From contig NC_068939.1 in the NCBI RefSeq assembly GCF_016801865.2, positions 133,395,116-133,459,115 on the forward strand: a stretch of 64,000 nucleotides of DNA, given 5' to 3'. The translations under genes were made by a program, and so were the position numbers. Source of the stretch: Culex pipiens pallens (taxonomy: Eukaryota; Arthropoda; Insecta; Diptera; Culicidae). Shown here one piece after another: positions 47,593-59,306 of this stretch (within the stretch, counting starts at the first letter, position 1; every line of letters starts with the position of its first letter). The notes beneath the pieces are model-generated. The model saw only the letters and a program-made list of their open reading frames with translations. It was not told the DNA's origin and did no database searches.

Positions 47593-47945
47593 CAGTGCTT
47601 GGCGTTCTCAATTGCGAGATTCCTACTCGAAACAAGGTGTCCGAAGGCTTGATTGTCGAGGCAATTGCAAACCTCTTTTTACACCTAAGCTTCCCATCCA
47701 CCCCGGGATTAGAACTGACGGCCTTTGGATTGTGAGTCCAACTACCTACCAGCGACTCCACCGAGGCAGGACCCAGGGAACTGACTCCGACAGCTGGACT
47801 CTCCAGGTTATACATTTACTACCCCGTCCGATGGAAGGCGTGATCAGACAAATCTCGTCTCTAAAAATGCCACCGGGACCTTCCGGGAACGAACCCAGGC
47901 CGACTGGGTGAGAGGCAACCATGCTTACCCCTGCATCACGAGTTA
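47593..47945 (-). mobile_element. tRNA-headed SINE, family 2 (copy 2), with a second tRNA-like unit
   Basis: The minus-strand head at about 47940-47868 (GCAGGGGTAAGCATGG; GGGTTCGTTCCC) and the following CGAGACGAGATTTGTCTGATC match 38105-38365. Further on, a second tRNA-like segment at 47755-47690 carries GTCGCTGGTAGGTAG, ACTCACAATCC and CAGTTCTAATCCC. It abuts the hAT target duplication. Confidence 0.7.
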
Positions 47946-48123
47946 TTTACTTGTTATCAAGAGCTTTAGACAAAAGAGCTGAAAACATAACCCCAATGAA
48001 GAATTTATATCTGTCGATTAGTTCTAAGTCAAACGCATTAAAAAGAACCCGGAGATTTTTGAGAAATTCCAATAATCAAACTTACTACAACAATAAGTGA
48101 GCTTCTGGTTGCAATTTCCATTT

Positions 48124-48286
48124 CTGGAGTTTTTTTTTTGAAAAGGTCCAATAAACCAAATTTCCTGTTTTTGCTTTTTGGGTGTTTTTAGAACCGCCTT
48201 GAGTCAGGGGTATTGAAAAACACCCAAAAAGCAAAAACTGAAAATTTGGTTTATTGGACCTTTTCAAAAAAAAACTCCAGATTTGA
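48124..48286. mobile_element. ~160-bp hairpin MITE
   Basis: CTGGAGTTTTTTTTTTGAAA at the left is complemented by TTTCAAAAAAAAACTCCAG at the right, with GGTCCAATAAACCAAATTT / AAATTTGGTTTATTGGACC and TTTTTGGGTG / CACCCAAAAA further in. A relative of one arm occurs at 63807-63860. Confidence 0.85.
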
Positions 48287-48789
48287 AACTTTACTGTTAG
48301 TTTGCTGTGACAGTCGTCTGATTAAAAAATTATTCACTGTCACACCAAAGTCTAGCTTCCAAGTGGTTTCAACAATTCAGAACTCTAGCACAAGTCGAAC
48401 CTGTATCGATTGGGAAAATTTAATTTCATTTATTGCATCACCACACCGCACCGGAAATAAATCATCTGATTTCACTCAACATAATAACCAACAGCGTGAC
48501 AAACACTTTCCCAAGCCTCGAATGACGTCGGCCAACTTTTGATTGTCGGTACCGTCACGTACACGTACATTGACGTAAGCACTCATTGATAATCGCTTTT
48601 CCGGAACTTCCTCCTCCCGCTTCGCTTACCCCTCCCCTCTATCTGGTCAATGTTTTCCCGTCTAAATGTTTGATGCGGTTTGATTTTAGTCCAATCAAGT
48701 ACACTGACACGCACACCTGCCAACGAGTTGCCCGGAACCTTTTACCGGCCCGGGACAAAAATCGATATCTCCAGGTCCAAGGTCTCCCA

Positions 48790-48812
48790 GGCCGGCCGGC
48801 CGGCCGGCAGGT
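48790..48812. repeat. CCGG-rich microsatellite
   Basis: Consecutive CCGG/GGCC units lie in GC-rich unique sequence next to a CRE-like site. Confidence 0.8.
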
Positions 48813-48874
48813 CCAGCCGGGTCGGGAAAATCGGGCACAGGAAGAAGTGCTACGACCCGGGGAGGGTTGCGCCG

Positions 48875-49602
48875 TTTTATGAATGAAATTATCGATCGGA
48901 TTGGCCGCGGAAAGCATGAATGGGGCTCCCGATTGACGTCATTTCATTCATAAATTTTTACGCTAGCTTACGAGGACGGCTGGGGTTGTAGAACGCATGC
49001 CCCGAAAAAAGAGGGTGCCGGCCAGTGTTGCCAGCACAGGGTGTGGCGTGGTAGGAAAATTCCATTGAAGGAATTCCGAAATTGGGCAATGATTTCTTCA
49101 GAATTTTTTCGTTGGCTAGGTCTAGAGGTGAGATCTGACCCGTTGAACCAACTCCGAAGTGGTTCAAAACCTGGGAATTCCTCGAATTGGCAATGACCTT
49201 GGAAGTGGCGTGAACTGCCGCAGCACGTGCTCTCGCAGTTGGCAACCCGGCTTCATTCATAAATTGCTGATGCTCCCCCTTGAAGCGTAGAACGTTCTCC
49301 ATGAGTAGCACGCTTCGCCGGAGAAGAGTTTCCAGTCAAAATTTGAGGGGAAGTTTGTAGTAGCGGAAATCTCGCTCTTCAAAAAAGCCCACACACGAAC
49401 ACACCCAAAAGTCCGGATTTCTCCGCCAGGACCAATCGCTCTCCCTCTCTTCAGGGTGTACCGGGGTACATCAGCGGAGAGTTCCGTTCAAAGTGTTTCC
49501 GCCGAAAGCTGGCCCGCGTGGGCGTCCTGTCATCCGGCTCTACAAGTGCAAACGGCGAGCAGCAGCAGCAAAAAACACATTTCAATTTGAATGAATGAAA
49601 TT
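48875..49602. promoter_or_regulatory. Candidate regulatory region: ATTTCATTCATAAA cluster with CRE-like site (cluster 2)
   Basis: TTTTATGAATGAAAT (48875), ATTTCATTCATAAA (48941), CTTCATTCATAAA (49251) and GAATGAATGAAATT (49589) lie within about 730 bp. TGACGTCA at 48934-48941 abuts the second. The same combination flanks exon 1 at 16-17 kb, so this may be an alternative promoter or enhancer of the same gene or of a neighbour. The 117-codon frame at 48958-49311 (minus) has no recognisable domain. Confidence 0.45.
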
Positions 49603-50272
49603 CCACGCTGCTGCCACCCCATTCACGCGGGGGCTTTTCCCCGAAACCGGGAAATCGATACGACGGCAATGAAATTAAAGCTCCACCCGGGCGGAATCCT
49701 TTTATTTGTCGTTGCGCTCTCGAACGTGACCTTTGACATTTTGGGAGAGCACAAGGCGAGGTGGGTTGTGGGAATTTCGCACCGGCGTGAGGGGATGTTT
49801 TCTTTTGGAAGAGGAATTGTACCAGATTTGGCTTTTTTCATGGACTTGGAGAATTTCGTTGAAATATTATATTTTGAGAGATTTGATCCTTACATTTATT
49901 TGCTAAATATTGAAAAAGATTACTCTCGGCCATTTGGTTAGGCCTGGGTGAAACTGAAATCAATATTTTCCCGTTATTTTCCGAAGATGGGAGAACCCGG
50001 AAATGATCCGGTGGCCGGAGATATTCCGGTGGGTCACTAGGTCAAAGCATAAAAAAATACTTTTGGTTATACTCACAGACAGCGATGAGTTTCGAACCAC
50101 CGGAGATGTTCCAAAATATGGGTGTCAAAGTTCATCATTTTAAAAATCCAGCCCATCTATGATCTTTAAAACAATTTGTAAGCCGATCTATCCGCTTTGG
50201 TACCGGTTCCAGGTACTCCGCTGAAACCCGGAATAAGGCAAATTACGGGATTATTTCAGAACAAGTTTTGAC

Positions 50273-51355
50273 TAGTGCGTCCATTCCAGAAATTCCCGGG
50301 ACAAAAATCCCAGGATTTTTCCAAAACCGGGAATTCCCGAATCCCGGGAATTTTCATAATTTGTCCCGGGAATTCCCGAAATTGAAAAAAATATCAAATT
50401 TTGGTCTGGAAATTCAGATTTGGTTGTAGAAATAGATGAACAGTTGAATACATTCCATAGTTATAAGTAATAATTTTTCGATTGAATTATGATGTAAAAC
50501 ACAGCTGAAAGGAACACCAAAACTCTGTTGTGTACCTAAATGAACTCATTGTAACTTGATTATTCACAAATAAAACCGAATTGAACTGAAAAAAAAAAAT
50601 TATACTCGGCATATATCAGCTTTAATTTGGCTTATTAGGGAAAATGGTTTAAATTTTAGTTCACAGATCCGCAAAATGCCTGGCGCTTTGAATATTTTCT
50701 ATTTAATTTTATGTTTTTTAAAAGACTGGGTATTATATTTATATTTAGGATTTTAAATTTGAAAAAAAATATCATCTTAAATTATTTTTCATCAAACACC
50801 GGAATCAAAACAATTAGTACACCGATTTCCAAAATTATTGCTCTGAAATCTCCTGTACCTTTTCAGCCTGTAGTCCTGATTTTCCCCAGTTGGCGAAAGT
50901 AACATAAAGATAATTAGTAAAATTTTACATTGACTGGTATCATTTTATTTCTAGAGATTTTTTTTGAAATCTCTGTAATTACTCTTAGCTTTAAGAAAAA
51001 TGTAATTACAGAAGTCGACTCGGTCCTAACCAGGTCCCAGTACCGAAAAGAACCCAATAAAAATAATTTTATGAAAAAAAAAAAGATTTTTTTTTGCACA
51101 AATTACTATTTTAATTTCTTTTAAGTTATTTAAAAACTGTCGTCCTTGTTCAGATTGAAGTGCAGATCGTCACCAATTATTATTATTATTGAGCTAATTC
51201 TATAATTTTAAGCTTGAAAACATATGAAATATTATTCAATCATAGATTTTATGACTGCTTCAAAAATTTCCCTAAATCCCGGGAATTCCCGGGATTCCAA
51301 AAATATTTTTCCCGTCTCCCGGGAAATTCAAAACCCAGGAAAATTGGACGCCCTA
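50273..51355. mobile_element. 1083-bp element with 8-bp target duplication and CCCGGGAATTCCCGGG motifs
   Basis: GTTTTGAC flanks both ends (50265-50272, 51356-51363). The termini TAGTGCGTCCA and TGGACGCCCTA are imperfect complements. Subterminal DNA is packed with the palindromic core CCCGGGAATTCCCGGG and variants (50292-50390, 51275-51335). The 8-bp duplication suggests a hAT-type origin. A second copy starts at 63014. No transposase. Confidence 0.85.
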
Positions 51356-52355
51356 GTTTTGACCTACACTAGGGTGACATTAAAAATTGAAAATTTTGGA
51401 AAATCTGAAGAGATACCCTCTGGCTCGATTCTTCAGGCAAAATTAGTAACTGTGCCCATTTTGAGCAAAAATGGTTAAGGTTAAGGGTTCGCTTTTATCG
51501 TTGATATGGGGAAAATCGCTTAAATGTATGGGAAAAAACATCGCTTCAGGAATTTGGCAGCAGGTGGCGCTGGTCTCGCCCAAAATTGCCCAAGTGTGAG
51601 ATTCTTTAAGGAAATTTAATTTCCTACAACTTTGTCGAAGGGCGCAAGAAGATTCGAGTTGATCCTGAAGAGTTTTTAGCAATGCGATGAAAAGAAATCG
51701 GCTTATATGTTTGAAAGTATATATTAGGGTGTTTCATCCAAACAAAAAAGTTCTCAGAATCAGGCAAACCGAGGTTCCCCTAGTAGAGGATACCCATAGG
51801 GACTCTCATGCCAAATATCAGCCCATTTGGTTGAGAATTGGCCTGTCCCCAGCGGTTCAAAGTTTACATGGAAATTACTATGGGATTTTTATGCTTTTCG
51901 TTCAATCGTTCCTACAGGTCTGGGGACAACATGGATGACATGACATGACTAACTGCCAAAAGATAAAAAGTCGAAAGGACAAAAAGTTCGATAATGTGTT
52001 TTGATGACACATTCTGCCATGACGTTACAACGGTTTGACGTTTCTTTTTTCAATTTTTTGCTGTAACTCTGCTGTTCTACGAGCGAATGTGTAGCGTGCC
52101 GTAACAACGGTGGAGAATTTTGTTCCTTCAATATTTTTTAGAAAAGGCTGTGATTCAACATAAACAACATAAACCTCACCTAAAACTGGGCAGCTCTCAT
52201 CCGAGAGCATAATGGCCTCGAGTCTAGAGAATAGTGGTACCATTTACGGACACAGAACACAGCTCGAGATGGGCGGGAGAATTATCCACTCGATGTTCAT
52301 TTTCAAAGAAAGTTCATCCTTCAAAACAAAACAAAAAAAAAAAAAACCAAAAGTG

Positions 52356-52432
52356 TCGACTACGGGAATCGAACCAGAGACCTTTGACAGACTAACCCAA
52401 TGACTTAACTGCCTCGGCCACCACAGCTTTGT
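52356..52432 (-). mobile_element. tRNA-like SINE head (Leu/Ser-like layout)
   Basis: The minus strand reads GTGGCCGAGGCAGTTAAG as A-box region and CTGGTTCGATTCCCG as B-box region, with an extended middle as in tRNA-Leu/Ser. It is followed by a T-rich run (A-rich on plus, 52327-52345). Acceptor ends do not pair well. A similar head lies at 60650-60735. Confidence 0.55.
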
Positions 52433-52718
52433 AACCAAGAAGTGGTCAGATATCGATGTATGACACTTGTTGGAGAATTATTGTTTCAATTAACGAATGA
52501 ACACATTTGTTATGATGGTGTGAGTTGGTATCATTATTCTTTCGATTTTGGCTTTGAGCCCTCAATAAATTTTGAGGGAACGATTCTCTCGACTCTGAAA
52601 AAATCGGTGTAGACTTTTTTTTATGCTTTTTTAACGTAAAATTGACAGCTGAATGGAATGCCATCATTGGTTTTTGGAAAAAAGTAAAGCTATTTTTATG
52701 CAGCCGCTGCACATTTCG

Positions 52719-52778
52719 TGACGTTACAACGCAGACTTTTACAAAAAGGGTGTTCTCCTTGCGTTGTAACGTCACGGA
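52719..52778. repeat. Short hairpin CGTGACGTTACAACG / CGTTGTAACGTCACG
   Basis: The arms 52719-52733 and 52762-52776 are perfect complements around a ~28-bp loop. Related GACGTTACAACGG and CCGTAACAACGG sequences occur at 52021 and 52098. Probably the remains of a small inverted-repeat element. Confidence 0.6.
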
Positions 52779-53515
52779 AATTCACAATGCTGTATCTCTG
52801 CGAAAAATTGACCAATTTCGATCTACCCAGTTGCATTCGACGGGAAATTTACCCTTTTTTCAGGATATGATCAGCTTTGGAAAATGGGGAAAAATTTCGG
52901 GTTTCCGGAGGTGGTTTAGGGTGTTTTTTGTTTTGCTGATTAAGGTGCCTGAAAACACGATATTTCGGTTTATTGCAGTTTATACTTCACTTGCGTCAAA
53001 AGTCAAGTTTATACATCTTTGAATGTTTGTAAAAGATGGTTTTACAAACCTTAAACTGTAGAGAATCCAATCACAACATCTATTTCGCTATTAAATCAAG
53101 TTATATTTTTTTTCCAAAAGTATACTAGCCTGGAGAATGTGTCTGATACAATTCGGTGTTATTTTCATCAAGTGTATATTTGAAAAACATCAACTTATTT
53201 ATTTAACTCAAGCTTACGCCAGATATTGCAATTTTTGATGATCAAGAATGTGTTATTTTGAATAAATATGAAATGTTTCAAAAATGTTTGGAATAGAACA
53301 TATTTTCAAAAACCTATATAGAGAACTTGTCGTGCTTGGAAGCATGGAAAATCTCATAAATGATTACTGTAACAATAATAAAATAAATAAATGATATTAA
53401 AAATTTGCTAATTGAAAAACTAATTAAACTTTTTTAAAGAACTGCTAGAAATAATGGAAAAGCTATCAAAAATAATAAAACAATAAGAATAAATTATTAT
53501 GAAGAATATAAAAGT

Positions 53516-54127
53516 GTAATTCTCCGCCAACTCACACGAAATCGGGAAAAGTTGCCCCGACCCCTCTTCGATTTGTGTGAAACTTTGTCCTAAAGGGTAA
53601 CTTTTGTCCTTGATCACGAATCCGAGGTCCGTTTTTTGATATCTCGTGACGGATGGGCGGTACGACCCCTTCCATTTTTGAACAGAGGTGTTTTTCAATA
53701 ATTTGCAGCCTGAAACGGTGATGAGATAGAAATTTTTTGTCAAAGGGACTTTTATGTAAAATTAGACGCCCGATTTGATGGCGTACTCAGAATTCCGAAA
53801 AAACGTATTTTTCATCGAAAAAACACTAAAAAAGTTTTAAAAATTCTCCCATTTTCCGTTACTCGACTGTAAAAATTTTTGAAACATGTCATTTTATGGT
53901 AAATTTAATGTACTTTTCGAATCTACATTGACCCAGATGGGTCATTTTTTCATTTAGAACAAATTTTTCATTTTAAAATTTCGTGTTTTTTCTAACTTTG
54001 CAGGATTATTTTTTAGAGTGTAAAATTTTGATATATAGACATAAGGGGTTTGCTTATAAACATCACGAGTTATTGCGATTTTACGAAAAAAAAGTTTTGA
54101 AAAAGTTGGTCGTCATCGATCATGGCC
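53516..54127. mobile_element. Single-arm copy of the foldback element
   Basis: It matches one arm of 45499-46849 from GTAATTCTC through the arm into the start of the loop (GGTCGTCATCGATCATGGCC), with several substitutions and deletions. The second arm is missing. The frame at 53420-53743 (minus) is part of the repeat. Confidence 0.85.
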
Positions 54128-55071
54128 GAAAAACTATACATTATTTTGAGAGAAATAAAAACTCGTTTCAAAATTAAAATCTTTTCCTTAAAACTATTTA
54201 ATGAACAGAAATCTTACACATATTTTACTGAATTATTTACTTTGAAATATTATAAAATTCATCAAATATGATTGCATTTAGATACATAAGAAAAATTGAG
54301 ATACAGTAGACACTCTTGAGCGGGTGTTATCAAATTATAGAACGAAAAATCAAAGCAATCTATTTGAAGGGACTGAAAAATGTATTGACAGCTGGAGCAA
54401 TATTGATATCGAGAAGATCGACAGCCAGAGAGTCCACTGTAACTCACAAAAATGTTACTGAAAATGAATAAATCATGATGGAATAATATTTGCACAGGTA
54501 TATTAAAATCAAGACACATCCAATTTTTGTAAATTGAAATTTTTTTATATTTTTTGAAATATTTTGTTTTCTTTTTCTAAAAATCTGGTATTTTCCATAC
54601 TTTACTTTCCAAGATTGGGCTTTTGCGGACTGGCAAAAAAAATTTCAAACTTGCGGAAAATCTTGACTTGTCAAAAGACTACTCTTAGCACTTTTAACAA
54701 ATTTCACTCTGTTGTCTTGATACTGAATTCATGATAAAATCAAAAAGTATTAGTTTTCGGCAAGATTTCATTTAAAATAAAATATTTTGATTTCAGATAT
54801 TTTGTTGTCCTTCGAAAATTTTTGACGGTTCATCAAAAAAAAAATTCTTACGTGCGGAAAATTGTGATCTGAACCTGACAATAGACTTCTTTTAGCACTA
54901 TTATCAAATTTTATTTGATTGTCTTTATATAGAATTCATGATGAATTTGTTGTGAATCTATTTAATTGATAACTCATTTTGATCGCACACAACTTGATTG
55001 TTCCGGGAAAATAAAAAAAAAACAACAAGAGCAGCAAAAAAGTGATGTGATGTTTAAAATCTCTGTGTTAA

Positions 55072-55688
55072 CCCTCTACTGCCCAAATTTTTTTTTCGAA
55101 AATTTTTATTTTTCCCGTGTTTAGGAGGTCATTTTGAGCAACTTTTGTTCTACGAAAAACTTTACTTCTCTTGTTTTATGTTTTTCTTGTTTCATTTTTA
55201 GTATTTTAATTTGCATTTATCTTGTTTAGTTTATGTTTGTTTTTAGTAGTATTTGGCCTACTCTACCACCTCCTATCACTACATTTTGCCTATCTAATTT
55301 TTTCATGTTTTTACAGTAACTTTTTCAATTTTTTGCATGTTTTTCACATTTTCTGCTATAAAATGGAACCATTATAATTTAAATTGTTAATAAATGCGTA
55401 GAGGGATAGTCTGGGGCACTAGAAAAATTACTGCATACTTCTTTTTACTTAAAATATAGGAAATGTTAGTAAAAAACACAGCCAAAGTTGACCCCTAAAA
55501 AAATTACATTTATAAAAACATTGGCAAAGTCACATAAAACAAGTCAAACTTCCAACACAAAAATTTTCCAAAATTTTAAAAGTTCTTCTTTCCAATGCTT
55601 TTTGAAGATCAAAAATTGGTTGAAAAATGGATTTTTGGCGATTTTTTAAATCGAAGCCCGTCTAGAGGCGGGGTTGGGTTGTAGAGGT
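55072..55688. mobile_element. 617-bp MITE with TTAA target duplication
   Basis: TTAA lies at 55068-55071 and 55689-55692. The termini CCCTCTACTGCCCAA and TTGGGTTGTAGAGGT are imperfect complements (12 of 15). A CCC start and TTAA target fit piggyBac-derived MITEs. The interior is T-rich on the plus strand and non-coding. Confidence 0.7.
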
Positions 55689-58437
55689 TTAATATTAAAA
55701 TAAAATGGAAGAATGCAATTTTTTACAAATTCTGGTAAATCAAAGTTGCTCAGTAAAAAATGACCCAAACTATAATTGTTTAACAGTGTGTGTCACAAAA
55801 GTGCTTGATCAAAACTCGGAATCATTACCCTAACAGCCGTGGGGCCAAGGATACAATTTGAATTCGCTTTGACCCGGATTTCAAAGGGTCGTTTCTTCGA
55901 ATTGGTCGTTCGGCGTGGGTGTCGGAAACCATCCCTATCTCCCCGAGGCTATTTCTACCCACCACCCAGTATGCGAGGTATTAAGCTGTTGAATGTTGTC
56001 CGGCGAACGAGGGTGAAACTTTTCTTCTTCTGCAAGCAGCAGGTCTAATTGGAATGCACCAGAATTGAGCATGGAAAAATAATTCCTGGAAGGTACTAAA
56101 TCTTTGGATTAGTTAGAATTCTGTTAAGAATGCTATTTTATAACTTCGTTTGATTTTATTTATTACTTGTTTTTGCCTCTTTAGATAAATCAATCAATCA
56201 ATTGTTAAATAAAATTATGCCATTATTTTATTTTCAAAATTCCCTACTTATAAATTAATTCAATTCCCCGGAAAGCAATTCTCAGCCCACTGGCTCCTCC
56301 TCAATGACGTATGAAGTGGCTTACCGGGTTAAAATTTATGCTCACTTTCACGTGATTTTTCCTCCATCATTTCCCAGGCCCCCATTTGCCACCCGCTGCT
56401 GTGTCATGCTGCTTTTCCTCAGACAGACTGACAGTTGCGCGCCGAAAAGTATTGGTTTGTTTTGAAAATTCCTAGCCCTCGCTAACACTCATATTTCAGC
56501 TTAATGGAGAGCCCCGGGGATTGGCTTGAGCCAAGCCGCGCGAAGAATTATTGGTGCTGCACATGGAGGCTGCCCCTGGCCAGAGGCCGATTCCAATGTG
56601 ACATAGACGGCAGTGTGCTATCCCGGGGTATAATTAGTGCTCCCCAAAGTAAGTCTATTAGAAACAATAATCGAGCCATAACTTATCCGCGCCGTATGAA
56701 CGCGCTTTGCCGTTACGGTTTCGATGACTTTTCTTTCCTGCTCCCTCGACTTGTGGTGTGACCAGTAGCAGGCTGATAGGGATAGTGGGACAATTTTCCT
56801 AGAAAAAAAATCTTGGGCATCTTCGAAGTTGCACATTTTGTTCGTTAAAAGTGAGTACCCGACAATATACAAATAGATCATACTCTGCTCCAGATTTCGA
56901 CAGATTTTGCCAGATTATTTTTTTTATTTTCAGATGGTTTTGACATTATTTCGAAATGATCATGCCAATCACAATTTCTAAATGTTCAATATGGTGAAAA
57001 AAACAAATAAAGTTATTTAAAACACACAAAAATGAATTGAAGTTGATGACTTCCATAATTTCTCGAACAAAATTGTCAAATTCTCATCCTCGTGAATTTG
57101 GCTTGTCAGTTTTTTACAGTTTTCTAATGGCAAATGGCCAGAATTTTTAATATTGACCTGGTCTGGTTTTAGTGACTGGTAAAATGCTGGGATTGATTCT
57201 CCATAAAGGTTTTTTTTTAAACAATTCTTTTAAAAATAGTAGAACGATAAATTTATCATTGAATGCTTATAAGTTTTAATGTTGATAAGTTTATCATACA
57301 GTGGAAACGTGAAATAAAAAAAATTGAATAAATTTTAATTGTTTTTTATACATATAAAAACTACGAAATATAATCTGTTGCTTTTTGGCAGCACTTCTTA
57401 GAAATATGTGTGTAACTCAATCTGAACATTTTTTTTAAAATTTTGCTTTGTAATCTACAGTGAGTTTGAAACACTTCCGCGTAATTTTCTAGAACGTAGA
57501 CATTTTTTTAGACGCACACTGGTAAAACAAAGGCTTGGGATCAAATCCGCTCTCCTCTATGATTTGGCTTCGAATATATTTTATCTCTATTAAGTTTATA
57601 TTTTGCAAGATTTTTGTTTACAAAGACTATGTCATTGGTTTTGATTTCGATTGGTTTTTGCATCTGGATCAATGTTTTGTACACACTTCGCACAATTTTG
57701 CGATTTATGAATAAATGGACTGATATCATAGATGGTATCATATTTTAATCTAAAACATTCAAAAACAAGTTTGCTTTCACTTTAAATCAGAGGTTTAATT
57801 TGCCGTAGTATTGCGGCATTGAATTAGGCTGAAATTTATATTTTTATAATCTTACTCTTTGCACAGTTTTTTCATGTGTTTGTCATGTTTTCAATGTAAT
57901 TAAATGATTTAAATTTTCATATTTCCCAATTTAGGTAAACTTACAATTATTCCCTTCTTTAAAATTTCCAGAGCAAAAAAATGTATTTTTTTTTTCAATT
58001 CGATTTCCAATAAATTTTAATCTTTACAAATCCTTTGAAATTTACTCTCAACCAAATTGTAAGATATTTGGATATATTTTCATTGAACTTTCTTTTTACC
58101 TTGAAACATTTTGCTACTCAATGATTTTTGATAATTTGAATGAACTTTGAATCAAACCTGATCTTTACTTTTTTAAACACCACTTTTTATTTTTTTTTCT
58201 AAATTTAAAATCAAAGATTATACACAGGGTACAGGAGAAACAATAAAATTTAAATGAAGCATAATTTTAGCATCAAAAACATTTTTCGGATTTGAAAATG
58301 TTGGTTCAAGATTCATTCTTCAAATATTAAATGTTTGCCGTGGCCTAACGGAATTTCAAACATCGTGGTTTTCAAAAAAATTAAAGTTAGTTTTTTTTTA
58401 AGCAAAATTATGTTAAGAATCTCAGTTTTCATAAAGG
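55689..58437. other. Intergenic stretch, no supported gene
   Basis: The segment 55.8-56.8 kb is unique and GC-richer; frames at 55839-56048 and 56504-56761 have no recognisable domains. The segment 56.8-58.4 kb is AT-rich without identifiable features. Confidence 0.4.
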
Positions 58438-58713
58438 TCATAAAGGAATGGCCCGTCCGTGTGGATCAATCGGACCGCGCACTGGACTCACAATCCAGAG
58501 GTCGCCGGTTCGAATCCCGCGGCGGGCGCTCTAAAAATTCTTTGTGTAAATATGGGTATTCGGCGCCGTCGCTCCGTGCCATACTTTCATACACTTAGGA
58601 GCCCAGGGCGGCGAAGTCCTTGTAGATAAAAAGGAAGACACTAGTGGTTGGTACTAGCAATGGTGGCTGACAGCTATAAAGTCAACTTCGTTTTTTTCGT
58701 TCATAAAGGAATG
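58438..58713 (+). mobile_element. Full-length 250-bp SINE with Val-tRNA-like head
   Basis: The 13-bp target duplication TCATAAAGGAATG lies at 58438-58450 and 58701-58713. The element (58451-58700) starts with a tRNA-like head whose acceptor ends pair fully (GCCCGTC/GGCGGGC), has CTCACAA as anticodon loop (CAC, Val-like) and a near-intact T arm around GGTTCGAATCC. A tRNA-unrelated body ends in a T-rich tail. The enlarged D region and attached body make it a SINE, not a tRNA gene, although the head is unusually well preserved. Confidence 0.9.
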
Positions 58714-58846
58714 TAAGTTTTCATAATTTTTCATGCATTCTACTCAAACTTTAAACTTTTCTTATATTCTTTAAAAAAAATGGAAATTTCGTGTAAGTGT
58801 TACAATTTAATTGTGATATCTAGGGTTAGTGATTTTTCACGGCAAA

Positions 58847-59306
58847 CACCCAAAGGAAAAATATATCTCAAAATCTGCAACAGTGGATTTGCTGCAGAAA
58901 ATGTCATATTTTATAACATTTTTTGCAGCAAGCCCGTAGATCATTTTTGCCCGCGTGTAAACATTTCAGCGATCTGCAGTTCTCACCAACACATATAAAG
59001 CTGGTGCGTCCTCGAGCAACACTCCAGAAAGAAGAATATGTGTGTGCTCTGTCTCTCACACTTCATCAAGCATCCATGGCGCGGTGGTAGCGTGTCGGAT
59101 CAATAACCAAGAAGTTGGTGGTTCATTTTTTTTTTTTTTTTTGAGAAATACAACCAAAAAGTTGTCGGTAATGTCGATAATTGTCGGTAACGGGCAAAAA
59201 TGTCATACCCCTATATCGCAAAAAATGCATGAGGACAGTTTTAATGCAGATTCTGATATACTTTCATGCCGCCATGCATCACAATCATGCGACCGCCGTT
59301 TGGGTG
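58847..59306 (+). mobile_element. 460-bp CACCCAA-ended element with internal tRNA-like segment (copy 2)
   Basis: This is the reverse-orientation relative of 552-1022. Ends are CACCCAAA and TTTGGGTG, with A-rich flanks (the target duplication may be AA). Inside are CATATAAAG (58991), GGTGGTAGCGTGTC (59083) and GGTTCA (59119), where a poly-T run has replaced the end of the tRNA-like B box. The frame at 59042-59338 is part of the repeat. Confidence 0.7.

Larger units (their letters stand above)
47946..50264. other. Intergenic stretch with a unique GC-rich island
   Basis: The segment 48.5-49.9 kb is unique and CpG-containing (see the regulatory entry). Frames at 48586-48882, 48639-48917 and 49591-49941 overlap each other on different strands or frames, with no domain that I recognise. 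I call no gene. Confidence 0.4.
51364..55071. other. Repeat-derived intergenic DNA
   Basis: The segment 51.36-52.2 kb resembles dispersed mosquito repeats (CACTAGGGTG start) without coding capacity. The segment 52.45-53.4 kb contains a hairpin and AT-rich sequence. The segment 54.13-55.07 kb is AT-rich and featureless. Confidence 0.4.

Noticed and set aside
48958..49311. 117-codon minus frame
   Set aside because: No recognisable domain or splice support; it lies in candidate regulatory DNA containing repeated ATTCAT motifs.
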